Assembly (NCBI GenBank): GCA_900542155.1
Contig: UQMD01000002.1
Location: forward strand, 1 to 64,000
Origin: an uncultured Collinsella sp.
GTDB lineage: Bacteria > Actinomycetota > Coriobacteriia > Coriobacteriales > Coriobacteriaceae
DNA length: 64,000 nt
Reading direction: 5' to 3'
Positions 1-10,351 of the stretch are shown one piece after another (within the stretch, counting starts at the first letter, position 1; every line of letters begins with the position of its first letter). The notes under the pieces were generated by a model. That model did no database searches and had not been told where the DNA came from. It saw only the letters and a list, made by a program, of their open reading frames with translations. A program made the position numbers and the translations under genes.

Positions 1-5
1 GAGCC

Positions 6-28
6 GGAGAGCACTTAATGTGCTCTCC
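6..28. repeat. Inverted repeat (hairpin) at the left edge
   Basis: Two perfect 9-base arms, GGAGAGCAC and GTGCTCTCC, enclose a 5-base loop. No T-run follows on either strand, so it is not a clear intrinsic terminator. The gene it would serve lies outside the window. Confidence 0.5.
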
Positions 29-84
29 GTGCGAGCAGGACTGTAGAGCAGGAAACTTTACCCGCGGCCCCCGCCGGGAATAGC

Positions 85-115
85 AAAAGGGCGACCCCAA
101 TACGGGATCGCCCTT
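85..115 (-). terminator. Intrinsic terminator of pnp
   Basis: On the minus strand a 12-bp GC-rich stem (AAGGGCGATCCC with its partner, one G-U pair) with a short loop is followed by TTTTG. It lies about 25 bases past the pnp stop codon. Confidence 0.85.
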
Positions 116-138
116 GTTGAGCTGCTTATGTGCGGCTG

Positions 139-2385
<2,247 letters not shown>

Positions 2386-2389
2386 TGTT

Positions 2390-2421
2390 CTCCTTTACCC
2401 CACAGGCCCCTTGCCTGCGGG
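2390..2421 (-). promoter_or_regulatory. pnp leader hairpin abutting the ribosome-binding site
   Basis: On the minus strand CCCGCAGGC pairs with GCCTGTGGG (9 bp, one G-U) at 2399-2421, directly followed by AAAGGAG and the pnp ATG. In E. coli a leader stem upstream of pnp is cut by RNase III and allows PNPase autocontrol. A similar role here is inference. Confidence 0.4.
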
Positions 2422-2485
2422 CTTCTCATGTGACGCGGGCCCCCTGCCCCCGCCACGCTTCAGAGCGTGATTGTTCACGCCCTTA

Positions 2486-2520
2486 CACAAAAAGAGCGCC
2501 CCGCTGCGCAGGACGCTCTT
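2486..2520 (-). terminator. Intrinsic terminator of rpsO
   Basis: AAGAGCG and CGCTCTT arms flank a GC-rich centre, followed on the minus strand by a T-run (TTTTTG). It lies 16 bases after the rpsO stop and separates rpsO from pnp. Read-through or a separate promoter must supply pnp. Confidence 0.85.
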
Positions 2521-2535
2521 AGCATGTACAAATCC

Positions 2536-2814
2536 TTACTGGATGTTGTCGCGGATGCCCAGAGCCTTGATAAGCTCACGGTACTCGACGATGTCGTTCT
2601 TCTTGATGTAGGAGAGAAGACGACGACGACGGCCAACGAGCATAAGCAGGCCACGACGCGTGTGGAAGTCCTTCTGGTGGGACTTCATGTGCTCGGTCAG
2701 CTCCTTGATGCGCTCGGACAGGATGGCGACCTGAACCTTGGGGTTACCGGTATCGACCGGGGAGTTACCGAACTGGGTGGTCAGCTCCGCCTTGCGCTCT
2801 TTGGAAACAGTCAT
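2536..2814 (-). CDS. rpsO: 30S ribosomal protein S15
   Basis: A primary 16S rRNA-binding protein of the small-subunit platform. The 92 residues are near the family length of 89. Conserved features are the TGNPKVQVAILSERI segment and the basic GRRRRLLSY segment. A longer in-frame reading back to 2910 exists, but the ATG at 2814 follows AAAGGTG and matches the S15 N-terminus (MTVSKERK), so I use 2814. recO lies just upstream and pnp downstream. The leader is hairpin-rich, which fits S15 autoregulation, but no known S15 leader class was matched. Confidence 0.98.
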   Translation of the reverse strand: MTVSKERKAELTTQFGNSPVDTGNPKVQVAILSERIKELTEHMKSHQKDFHTRRGLLMLVGRRRRLLSYIKKNDIVEYRELIKALGIRDNIQ

Positions 2815-2834
2815 TGTTTCACCTTTCGTTTCGC

Positions 2835-2885
2835 GTCGCCTGTGGGCGACTCCATTCGCCTCGGACTGGGAAGCCGCCGGTGGAG
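2835..2885 (-). promoter_or_regulatory. Possible structured rpsO leader
   Basis: Upstream of rpsO on the minus strand GTCGCC and GGCGAC form a hairpin (2835-2850), and CTCCA at 2881-2885 can pair with TGGAG at 2850-2854. S15 represses its own mRNA through varied leader structures in several bacteria. The role here is inferred. Confidence 0.25.
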
Positions 2886-2952
2886 CGAACATCCAAGGTC
2901 GAGGTACCAACAGGTCGGTATGTTACCACAAGCGGCGCGCGCCTGCGCATCA

Positions 2953-3702
2953 TCACCGACCCAACATGAATTCCATCGCACGGAGCCGCTGATCGGTGTG
3001 CGTGGCGGCCCAAACATGCGAAAGCCCCAGCAAAAACGCAGCCGTATGCGGATCGATCTGCTCGTCCATAAGGGCATCGAATGTCATGGACATCAGAGCG
3101 CGCAGCCATGCGACCTCGCCGACCGATACCAACTCGGCGCCAGGCACGCTCGAGGCGCACGACCCGCACAGAAGCCCGCCGGCCTGGGCCGAGAAATGCG
3201 AGAGCATGGGATCGCCGCACGAGACGCATGCCGAGAAATCGGGGCGGTAACCAACGTGCGACAGCAGTTTAAAGACAAAGGCCGCCACGAGCAGGTCCAT
3301 ATGTGCCGAGTCGAGCCCGCAGCCGACAAGCGTGAGCGCCCGCTGCGTGATGGCAAAGGTAAATGGATCCTCGGCATCCTCGAACGAGCACACGCGCGCA
3401 ACCTCGGCAATCGCGCTGGCGGCACAGATCGTCTCGTAGTCAGGAGCGGCACCGAGTGGCGCCTCCATAAGCTCCGCCTGAGAAACCACGTCGAGCGAGC
3501 GACCACGCGCGAGCAGCATATCGACGGTACAGAAAAGCTCGCAGCGGGCCGCGAGGCGACCGCCGGGCTTACGCGCGCCCTTAGCCACGGCACGCACCTG
3601 CCGTCCCCGTTCGTCGAGCATGGTCAAGATCAGGTCGGTTTCCTTGAGCTTCGTCTTGTCGAGGACGAGCACCTTTGTGCGATATGTGCGAGAGCCTGCC
3701 AT
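2953..3702 (-). CDS. recO: DNA repair and recombination mediator RecO
   Basis: RecO loads RecA onto SSB-coated DNA with RecR in gap repair and recombination. The 249 residues match the family. The N-terminal OB-fold starts with YRTKVLVLDKTKLKETDLIL, and the C-terminal half carries a zinc-type pair, CVSCG and CGSC (about residues 158-182). Era lies 12 bases upstream in the same direction, the common era-recO pairing. The start follows directly from the previous gene's end and fits the conserved N-terminus. Confidence 0.95.
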   Translation of the reverse strand: MAGSRTYRTKVLVLDKTKLKETDLILTMLDERGRQVRAVAKGARKPGGRLAARCELFCTVDMLLARGRSLDVVSQAELMEAPLGAAPDYETICAASAIAEVARVCSFEDAEDPFTFAITQRALTLVGCGLDSAHMDLLVAAFVFKLLSHVGYRPDFSACVSCGDPMLSHFSAQAGGLLCGSCASSVPGAELVSVGEVAWLRALMSMTFDALMDEQIDPHTAAFLLGLSHVWAATHTDQRLRAMEFMLGR

Positions 3703-3714
3703 GAACGCCGAGGG

Positions 3715-4785
3715 TTAATCTTCGGCATTGTAGCCAAAGCGGCGGATCTGTGCCTCGTCATCGCGCCAGCCGGCCTTGACCTTCACGTCGAGCTCCAAAA
3801 AGACCTGCGTGCCAAAGATACGCTCAAGGTCACGACGGGCATCGATGCCGATATGCTTAATCATCTCGCCGCCCTTGCCGATGATGATGCCCTTCTGCCC
3901 CTCGCGCTCGACGTAAATCGTGGCGTGCACGCGCAGAACCTTCTTAGTCTGCTCGAGCGCGTCACAGATGACGCCCACGGAGTGAGGGATCTCGTCGCGG
4001 GTGCGACGCAGAACCTTCTCGCGTACAAACTCGGCCACGAGGGTCTCGTCGGACGCGTCGGTGCCCATGTCCTCGGGGAACCAGCGCGGGCCCTCGGGCA
4101 AAAAGTGAGCGACGGTCTCGATAAACGCATCGACGTTGAAGTTCTTGACCGACGACGTCACGATCTCGTCATCGTATTCCATAAGCTCGTGAGCGGCCTT
4201 GAGCTGTTCCATAACCTGGGCGGGATCGGCCTCGTCGGCCTTCGTGAGCACCAGGACCTTTTTGGAACGGGCGCTCTTGACACGCTCGGCAACCCAGGCG
4301 TCTCCCCTGCCGATGGGTTTGGTGGCGTCGATCAGAAACGCGACGACGTCTACGTCATTGAGCTCAAACAGGGCGCTCTTGTTGAGCTCGGATCCCAGGC
4401 CGTCCTTGGGCTTGTGGATACCCGGAGTGTCAACGAAGACCAGCTGGTAACCGGGGCGGTTGACCACGGCGCGCATACGGCGGCGGGTCGTCTGGGCCAC
4501 CGGAGAGGTGATGGCGACCTTCTTGCCGTAACAGGCGTTGAGCAGCGTGGACTTGCCGGCGTTGGGGCGACCGACCAGGGCCACAAAGCCGCTGCGGAAA
4601 CCGGGTTCCACGTCGCCAAAGCCCGCGAGGCTCTCGTCCTCGTCGCACAGGGCATCGAGTTCCTCATCGCTCATACCCTCAAACGGGTCGAACTCCTCGA
4701 CCTCGTCAAACGAATCGGCACCTTCAGCCTCGTCCAGGACCTCGTCATCCAAAACTTCATCGGTAGGCTGCATATTGACGGACAT
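3715..4785 (-). CDS. era: GTPase Era, with an acidic N-terminal extension
   Basis: Era is an essential GTPase that binds the 3' end of 16S rRNA during 30S assembly. The P-loop GRPNAGKS starts near residue 72, DTPG (G3) and TKAD (G4) follow, and a C-terminal type II KH domain carries GKGGEMIKHIG. The protein has 356 residues against about 300 for most Era. The surplus is the first 63 residues, which are very rich in Asp and Glu. AAAGGGA precedes the ATG. It sits in the dgkA-era-recO run with small gaps. Confidence 0.97.
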   Translation of the reverse strand: MSVNMQPTDEVLDDEVLDEAEGADSFDEVEEFDPFEGMSDEELDALCDEDESLAGFGDVEPGFRSGFVALVGRPNAGKSTLLNACYGKKVAITSPVAQTTRRRMRAVVNRPGYQLVFVDTPGIHKPKDGLGSELNKSALFELNDVDVVAFLIDATKPIGRGDAWVAERVKSARSKKVLVLTKADEADPAQVMEQLKAAHELMEYDDEIVTSSVKNFNVDAFIETVAHFLPEGPRWFPEDMGTDASDETLVAEFVREKVLRRTRDEIPHSVGVICDALEQTKKVLRVHATIYVEREGQKGIIIGKGGEMIKHIGIDARRDLERIFGTQVFLELDVKVKAGWRDDEAQIRRFGYNAED

Positions 4786-4797
4786 GTGAATCCCTTT

Positions 4798-5175
4798 CTA
4801 AATAAAGTCGAGCGCGTGGGCAAAGACAAGCAAGCCAACGATCGCGGCGGTAATGGAAAGAACGTATACAGAGGCAGCAGCGATATCCTTCGCGCGCTTG
4901 GCCAGCGGATGCAGCTCCTGGGTCGCCAGGTCGACAATCGCCTCCATGGCGGTATTGCACAACTCGCCGTGAATCACCAGGCCGCAGCAGATGATGACCG
5001 TAGCCCACTCGGCAATATCGAGACCCACGAAGCAGCCGGCAATGACGGTGCACACGCCCGCCACGAGCATGACCTTGATATTGCGCTCGGTCTTGACAGC
5101 GGTTACGAAGCCCTCCATGGCGTATGAGAACGACTTTAAAAAGGACGGATGGTCCTTGTTCGATCCGGGAATCAT
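4798..5175 (-). CDS. dgkA: Diacylglycerol / undecaprenol kinase, DgkA family
   Basis: A small integral-membrane lipid kinase of 125 residues, the usual size. It has three hydrophobic segments and the family signature ELCNTAMEAIVDL near residue 70. In Gram-positive bacteria the preferred substrate is often undecaprenol, which would tie it to the carrier-lipid pool made by uppS in this window. Specificity cannot be read from the sequence. It lies between ybeY and era, a conserved order. Confidence 0.93.
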   Translation of the reverse strand: MIPGSNKDHPSFLKSFSYAMEGFVTAVKTERNIKVMLVAGVCTVIAGCFVGLDIAEWATVIICCGLVIHGELCNTAMEAIVDLATQELHPLAKRAKDIAAASVYVLSITAAIVGLLVFAHALDFI

Positions 5176-5184
5176 AGACGGCTC

Positions 5185-5694
5185 CTAGTCGTGGGCATGA
5201 TTGGTTATGGGGCCGACGTGGACGAGCTTGGGGTCCTCGCCGCGCTCAAGCGCCAGGTCGCGCAGGATGGCATCCTCGCGTGCCTCCATGACCTCGGCCT
5301 CATCGTCCTCGATGTGGTCGTAACCCAGCAGGTGCAGCATTCCGTGCACGAGCATCAGTCGGCACTCATCGGCGGGGCTGTTGCCAAAGCCGGGGGCCTG
5401 ACGGGCAATAACCTGCGGAGCCAGGATAATATCGCCGAGCTCGAGCGTCTCGTCGGCGGGAATGTCCTCGTCAAAGGCCGAGTCGCATTCAAACGAGAGC
5501 ACGTCGGTCGTGCGATCGATGCCGCGCCACTCAAGGTTGAGCTCGTGCATCTCATCCTCATCGACATACGAAAGGGAAATCTCGACCTCACGCTCAACAC
5601 CCTCGGCGGCAAGCACAACTGAGCAGATGTGCTCCACCTCCTGGGCATCGAGCAGCGTATCGAGCTCGGCATCGTTGCTGATCAATACACTCAA
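5185..5694 (-). CDS. ybeY: Endoribonuclease YbeY (rRNA maturation)
   Basis: A metal-dependent single-strand endoribonuclease for 16S rRNA 3'-end maturation and ribosome quality control. The zinc motif HGMLHLLGYDH, with three His ligands, is intact near residue 130. The 169 residues are typical. Its start overlaps the phoH stop by 4 bases, so translation is probably coupled. Confidence 0.96.
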   Translation of the reverse strand: MSVLISNDAELDTLLDAQEVEHICSVVLAAEGVEREVEISLSYVDEDEMHELNLEWRGIDRTTDVLSFECDSAFDEDIPADETLELGDIILAPQVIARQAPGFGNSPADECRLMLVHGMLHLLGYDHIEDDEAEVMEAREDAILRDLALERGEDPKLVHVGPITNHAHD

Positions 5695-6677
5695 CGGGAC
5701 TCCTTTCGGTCGTGCGCGCGCTGTTCGCGCGCATCGTCGTATGCATCATAGGCCTCAACGATACGACCCACCAGGGCATGGCGCACCACATCGGCGCGCT
5801 CCAGGTGAGAAAACGTCACATCGTCGACGCGACCCAAAATCCTTTCGACATCGGCAAGACCGCCGCGACGACCCACCAGGTCACGCTGGCTCAGGTCGCC
5901 GGTAATCACGAACTTGGAATTAAAACCCAAACGCGTCAGGAACATCTTCATCTGCTCGGGCGTCGTGTTTTGTGCCTCATCGAGCACCACAAAGGCATCA
6001 CTCAGCGTTCGACCACGCATGTAGGCGAGCGGGGCAATCTCGATCACGCCGCGCTCCATAAGCTCATCGGTGCGTTCGCGATCCATCATGTCAAAGAGGG
6101 CATCATAGAGCGGGCGCATATACGGGTCGATCTTTTCTTCGAGGGTGCCGGGCAAAAAGCCCAGGTTCTCCCCCGCCTCGACAACCGGGCGCGTCAGGAT
6201 CAGGCGGCCTACCTCATGGCGCTTGAGCGCGCCGACGGCGAGCGCCATGGCCAGATAGGTTTTACCGGTACCGGCGGGACCGAGGCCAAACGTGATGGTA
6301 GAAGAGCGGATGGCATCCACATAGCGCTTTTGGCCGAGCGTCTTGGGGCGGATAACGCGACCACGATACGATAGCAGCACGTCATCGCGCAGCGACGAGG
6401 CATCATGCTCGCCGTCGCGCAGGACGGCCAGACAGCGCGAGACATCATCGGCAGAAAGCGTGCGCCCGGCGGCAGCCTCACGAAAGGCATGTTCGAAAAA
6501 ACGCGCGACCAGCTCGACCTCGTCCGGATCGCCGCTCACGGCAACGCTGTCACCGCGGGCAACCACCTGGGCGCGCACCAAGTTCTCGAGTGCACGAAGG
6601 ACGCCGTCGCCGGCACCCAAAACGCGCGAGGGGTCGATACCCTCGGGAACGGTAAGTCTAATCTTCGAGGCTTCCAT
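5691..6677 (-). CDS. phoH: PhoH family P-loop ATPase
   Basis: A cytoplasmic ATPase of the PhoH/YbeZ family, genetically linked to ybeY and thought to act in RNA metabolism. The Walker A motif GPAGTGKTYLAMA and the DEAQN Walker B are present. I start it at the ATG at 6677 because AGGGAGG lies just upstream. The in-frame extension to 6782 reads through the end of mtaB and looks unlike PhoH. The gene is 328 residues and overlaps mtaB by 20 bases. Confidence 0.94.
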   Translation of the reverse strand: MEASKIRLTVPEGIDPSRVLGAGDGVLRALENLVRAQVVARGDSVAVSGDPDEVELVARFFEHAFREAAAGRTLSADDVSRCLAVLRDGEHDASSLRDDVLLSYRGRVIRPKTLGQKRYVDAIRSSTITFGLGPAGTGKTYLAMALAVGALKRHEVGRLILTRPVVEAGENLGFLPGTLEEKIDPYMRPLYDALFDMMDRERTDELMERGVIEIAPLAYMRGRTLSDAFVVLDEAQNTTPEQMKMFLTRLGFNSKFVITGDLSQRDLVGRRGGLADVERILGRVDDVTFSHLERADVVRHALVGRIVEAYDAYDDAREQRAHDRKESR

Positions 6678-7950
6678 GAACCTCCCTGCGTGCATGGACC
6701 AAGCCGGAATCATCGACTCCGATGATAGCAACATCGAGCAGGCACGGGGCTGTGAGTCCACAGGTATCATCAAGACGGGCATGATGGAACGAGCCGAGCG
6801 TCAAATTGTCACCGTACTCAAGCACGGCGCGCTCGACGGTGCCCACGCGACGGTGGGCATCGGCAACCGCGAGCTCTTGAGCCGCCGCACGCATGCGACG
6901 GCTGCGCTCGGCCATGACCTCGGGCGGTACCTGGTCGGGCATGTCTGCGGCGAGGGTGCCGGGGCGCTTGCTATAGCGGAACACGTGCATGCGCGAAAAG
7001 CCCACGCGACGGCACAGGGCCAGCGACTCCTCGAACTCCTCGTCCGTCTCGCCAGGAAAACCGACGATGACGTCGCACGAAAGTGCAGCCTGTGGCAGGT
7101 TAGCGCGAATCATGCGCACCGTGTCCTCGAAGGCCTCGGCACTATAGGGACGGCCCATGCGATGCAGCGTCGCCGTGCAGCCAGACTGCACGGGCAGGTG
7201 CAAAAACGGCGCGATACGCTTCGGATAGCGAGCCATCACCTTGAGCAAGCGCTCGGAAATATCCATGGGCTCCACCGAGGAGATGCGCACATGGGCGATC
7301 TCGGTACGCTCCATGATGGCCTGGAGCAGCTCATCGATCTCGACATGTTCGTCGGTCGCGCTCTTGCCGTCATAGGCACCCAGATTCACGCCGGTCAGCA
7401 CGACCTCGGGCACGCCGGCCTCCTGGGCTTCACGCACCTGTTCGAGCACGGACTCGACGGGCACGGAACGCTCGGGGCCGCGGGCCTTCCACACGATGCA
7501 ATAGGTGCAGCGGTGGTTGCAGCCGTCCTGGATCTTCACGCCCAGCCGCGAACGACCGAGCGCATCGACCACGTCACCATCGCTGCAGGCGGGCACGCTA
7601 TCGGATTCGACACCCAGCACCTCGCAGACGCGCTCGGCGACATCAATCTTGGACGGTTCGGCAATCACGCGATCGGAGAGCTCCAACAGCTCCTCGGGAT
7701 GCAAGTTGACGACGCAGCCGGTTACGACCACGTAAGGCTCGCCCGGATAGGCCAGCGCATGGCGGACGGCCTTACGGGTCTTGGCCTCGGCCTCCCCCGT
7801 CACGGCACAGGTATTGATAACAATCAGTTCTGCATCCTGAGGCTCCACCATTGCAAAACCCAGGCGCATAAGATCGGCAGTAATACGGTCGGACTCAACC
7901 CGGTTGACACGACAACCGAGGTTGACAACAGAGATATGAGGTGCGAGCAC
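6658..7950 (-). CDS. mtaB: tRNA (t6A37) methylthiotransferase, MtaB type
   Basis: A radical-SAM enzyme that adds a methylthio group to t6A37 in tRNA. It has an N-terminal UPF0004 domain with Cys near residues 13, 48 and 79, then the radical-SAM CNHRCTYC motif near residue 143, and a TRAM-like C-terminus. At 430 residues it matches MtaB/YqeV rather than MiaB. The start is GTG with AAGGAG upstream. It follows dnaJ by 9 bases and overlaps phoH. Confidence 0.92.
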   Translation of the reverse strand: MLAPHISVVNLGCRVNRVESDRITADLMRLGFAMVEPQDAELIVINTCAVTGEAEAKTRKAVRHALAYPGEPYVVVTGCVVNLHPEELLELSDRVIAEPSKIDVAERVCEVLGVESDSVPACSDGDVVDALGRSRLGVKIQDGCNHRCTYCIVWKARGPERSVPVESVLEQVREAQEAGVPEVVLTGVNLGAYDGKSATDEHVEIDELLQAIMERTEIAHVRISSVEPMDISERLLKVMARYPKRIAPFLHLPVQSGCTATLHRMGRPYSAEAFEDTVRMIRANLPQAALSCDVIVGFPGETDEEFEESLALCRRVGFSRMHVFRYSKRPGTLAADMPDQVPPEVMAERSRRMRAAAQELAVADAHRRVGTVERAVLEYGDNLTLGSFHHARLDDTCGLTAPCLLDVAIIGVDDSGLVHARREVHGSLED

Positions 7951-7959
7951 ACGGGCTCC

Positions 7960-9108
7960 TTAATCGAGGATGTCGTCGAGGGCACTCTTGATACGGTCGG
8001 TCACCGACTTCTTACCGGATGCGACGTCATCGCCCATCTCGTCGGCAAAGGCGCGAAGCAGCTCGCGCTGCTTGTTGGAGAGATTGGTGGGGACAACAAC
8101 GCGCAGCTGCACGACCAGACGACCGCGCGAACCGCCACCGCCGATACGCGGCATGCCGTAATTGTTGACGCTCACGGTGTCACCGTACTGTGTGCCGGCG
8201 GGGACGCACACCTTGACGACCTCGTCAGGCATAATGCCCTCGACCTCAATCTCGCAACCGAGCGCGGCCTGCGCAATCGAGATATCGCTCACCAGATACA
8301 GGTCATCGCCATTACGCTTAAAACGCTCGTGGTCGGCGACACGCACGTTGACGATCAAGTCGCCCGACGGCTCGCCACGAAGGCCGGCCTCGCCAAAACC
8401 ACTCACGCGTAGCTGGCGACCGGTCGAAACACCGGCGGGAATATCGATGTCAATCTTCTCGTGAGAAGGCGTGCGGCCCTGGCCATCACAGGTCTCGCAG
8501 GGATGATCGATGACCGTACCTTCGCCGTGGCAGTCGGGACAGGGCGAAGAGGACTGAACCTGGCCCAGGAAAGAACGCTGGACCGTCGTCACATAGCCCG
8601 TACCGTGGCAGCGGCTGCACTGCTTTTCAGTCGCGCCCTCGGCCTTGCCGGTACCATTGCAGTCCTCGCAAGGGGCAAGACGGTCGTAGCTGATCGTCTT
8701 TTTGCAGCCGAGCGCCGCCTCCTCGAGCGTCACCGAAAGAGAAATGGCCATATCGCGACCGCGACGGCGCTCGCGACGGCTGCGACCGCCACCACCGGCG
8801 CCACCGCCAAAGAACGACGAGAACAGGTCGTCCATGCCCATGCCACCAAAGATATCGTTGATGTCGACATAGCCAGAGCCGCCAGGGCCGTCCGCGGTGC
8901 CGTAACGGTCGTAGTTGGCACGCTTCTGCTCGTCGGAAAGAACGGAATAGGCCTCGTTGAGCTCTTTGAACTTAGCCTCGGCCTCGGGGTCGTCCGAAAC
9001 ATCCGGGTGTACCGTACGGGCTTTCTTTAGAAACGCGCGCTTAATCGTCCGCGCGTCGGCATCCTTGTCAACGCCAAGTACCTCGTAGTAATCCCTATTT
9101 TCCGACAC
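7960..9108 (-). CDS. dnaJ: Chaperone DnaJ (type I)
   Basis: DnaK co-chaperone. It has an N-terminal J-domain with HPD (residues 5-70), a Gly/Phe-rich linker, four zinc repeats (CEDCNGTG, CSRCHGTG, CPDCHGEG, CETCDGQG) and both C-terminal substrate-binding domains, 382 residues. I choose GTG at 9108 because GGAAGGA lies 7 bases upstream and the J-domain starts at once. The longer frame to 9174 adds residues unlike any DnaJ. It is the full-length partner of the odd second DnaJ upstream. Confidence 0.96.
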   Translation of the reverse strand: MSENRDYYEVLGVDKDADARTIKRAFLKKARTVHPDVSDDPEAEAKFKELNEAYSVLSDEQKRANYDRYGTADGPGGSGYVDINDIFGGMGMDDLFSSFFGGGAGGGGRSRRERRRGRDMAISLSVTLEEAALGCKKTISYDRLAPCEDCNGTGKAEGATEKQCSRCHGTGYVTTVQRSFLGQVQSSSPCPDCHGEGTVIDHPCETCDGQGRTPSHEKIDIDIPAGVSTGRQLRVSGFGEAGLRGEPSGDLIVNVRVADHERFKRNGDDLYLVSDISIAQAALGCEIEVEGIMPDEVVKVCVPAGTQYGDTVSVNNYGMPRIGGGGSRGRLVVQLRVVVPTNLSNKQRELLRAFADEMGDDVASGKKSVTDRIKSALDDILD

Positions 9109-9189
9109 GACCGAATCCTTCCAACTTTCATTATTGTCACAGTGCGTCCTATACCCAAGCTGGGCCGGGCGCAAACAGAGGGTTTGATG

Positions 9190-10293
9190 TTATTGAGCTC
9201 CGTACGGCGAAAGCACGGCCCGCTGTGAGCAGCTCGCGAACCAAACCGACACGAGCGCGAACATAAAACCGTTGGCAAATCCATTGGCAAACTGTATCGC
9301 ACCGCGCTTCCACCACAGCAGACTGCGATGAAGCACGCCGTCCGACAGCACCATGAACAAGCCCATGGCAAACGGAATGAAGCACATCATGGCAAAGGCG
9401 GAGAACACGCCCGAGATGGCCGATAGTACCAAAAACGGTGCGATGATACCCATGAGGTAGAAGCCGGTGCGAGCCTTGCCCTCCAGGCGCTCGGCCTCAA
9501 CGTGCGCGCGACCGACCAGGTCACCGCCCGAGGCGCCGTTCGTGCCGGCGTGTCCCATGTTGGGGATGCGCACCTCGTCGCCATCATGCGTGCCGGCGGG
9601 AAACTCAATCGTCTGCTCGGAGGTCACACGGATACGGCCGCTGCCACCGCAATCGGGACACGGGTCTGCAACGACCTTGCCGGAACCGCCGCACTCAGGA
9701 CAAACCGTCTGGAACGTGCCCGCACCAAACAGGAAGGACAGGTCGACATCGATATGGCCACGACCACCGCAGCTCGGACAGGTGTGGGCATGCTCCGACG
9801 AAACGGAGCCAGATCCGCCACAATGTCCGCAGGTGTCAAAGCGGGTGTAGCGAACGGTCTTGTGGGCACCGCTCTTGGCCTCCTTGGCGTCGAGCTTGAT
9901 ATCGACGACCACGTTGGCGCCACTCTCGGGGTTGTAGGCCGCCTGGCCGCGACGGGGCTGGCCCCAGGCGCCCCCGAAGGGGAAGCCGCCGTCAAAGGGG
10001 TTACCGTAACCGGCGCTACCGGCATAGCCGCTGCCATAGGGCGAAGCCGTCGGTGCACCGGCAAAGGGATTGCCCGACCGCATGGCGTCGTAACGCGCAC
10101 GCTTCTGCTCGTCAGAGAGCACGGCATAGGCCTCGGAAACCTCTTTAAACTTCTCCTCGGCATCCGGCTCTTTATTGACGTCCGGATGGAGCTTTCGGGC
10201 CTTTTGCTGGAAAGCCTTTTGAATATCACGCGAGGTGGCGTCCTTGGAGACGCCCAAGATCTCGTAGTAATCTTTTTCGTTCATCGTCGCCAT
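9190..10293 (-). CDS. J-domain protein with zinc repeats and a C-terminal membrane region
   Basis: The N-terminus is a complete J-domain (YYEILGV, HPD; residues 5-70). A Gly/Phe-rich stretch and four CxxCxGxG-type repeats (CGHCGGSG, CPSCGGRG, CPECGGSG, CPDCGGSG) follow. The second peptide-binding domain of DnaJ is missing. From about residue 276 it is replaced by roughly 80 hydrophobic residues that can form three membrane helices. So it is probably a membrane-tethered DnaK recruiter, not a spare DnaJ. The ATG at 10293 follows AGGAGG. It lies between hemW and dnaJ in the same direction. Confidence 0.85.
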   Translation of the reverse strand: MATMNEKDYYEILGVSKDATSRDIQKAFQQKARKLHPDVNKEPDAEEKFKEVSEAYAVLSDEQKRARYDAMRSGNPFAGAPTASPYGSGYAGSAGYGNPFDGGFPFGGAWGQPRRGQAAYNPESGANVVVDIKLDAKEAKSGAHKTVRYTRFDTCGHCGGSGSVSSEHAHTCPSCGGRGHIDVDLSFLFGAGTFQTVCPECGGSGKVVADPCPDCGGSGRIRVTSEQTIEFPAGTHDGDEVRIPNMGHAGTNGASGGDLVGRAHVEAERLEGKARTGFYLMGIIAPFLVLSAISGVFSAFAMMCFIPFAMGLFMVLSDGVLHRSLLWWKRGAIQFANGFANGFMFALVSVWFASCSQRAVLSPYGAQ

Positions 10294-10351
10294 GCGCGGC
10301 AACCTCCTGCTCACAGCAGCGTATATATTGCGGTAATTCTACCCGAGCGGC

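Noticed and set aside
2467..5127. An 886-residue open frame on the plus strand across rpsO, recO, era and dgkA
   Set aside because: It spans four clear minus-strand genes and their gaps. Antisense openness comes from codon bias.
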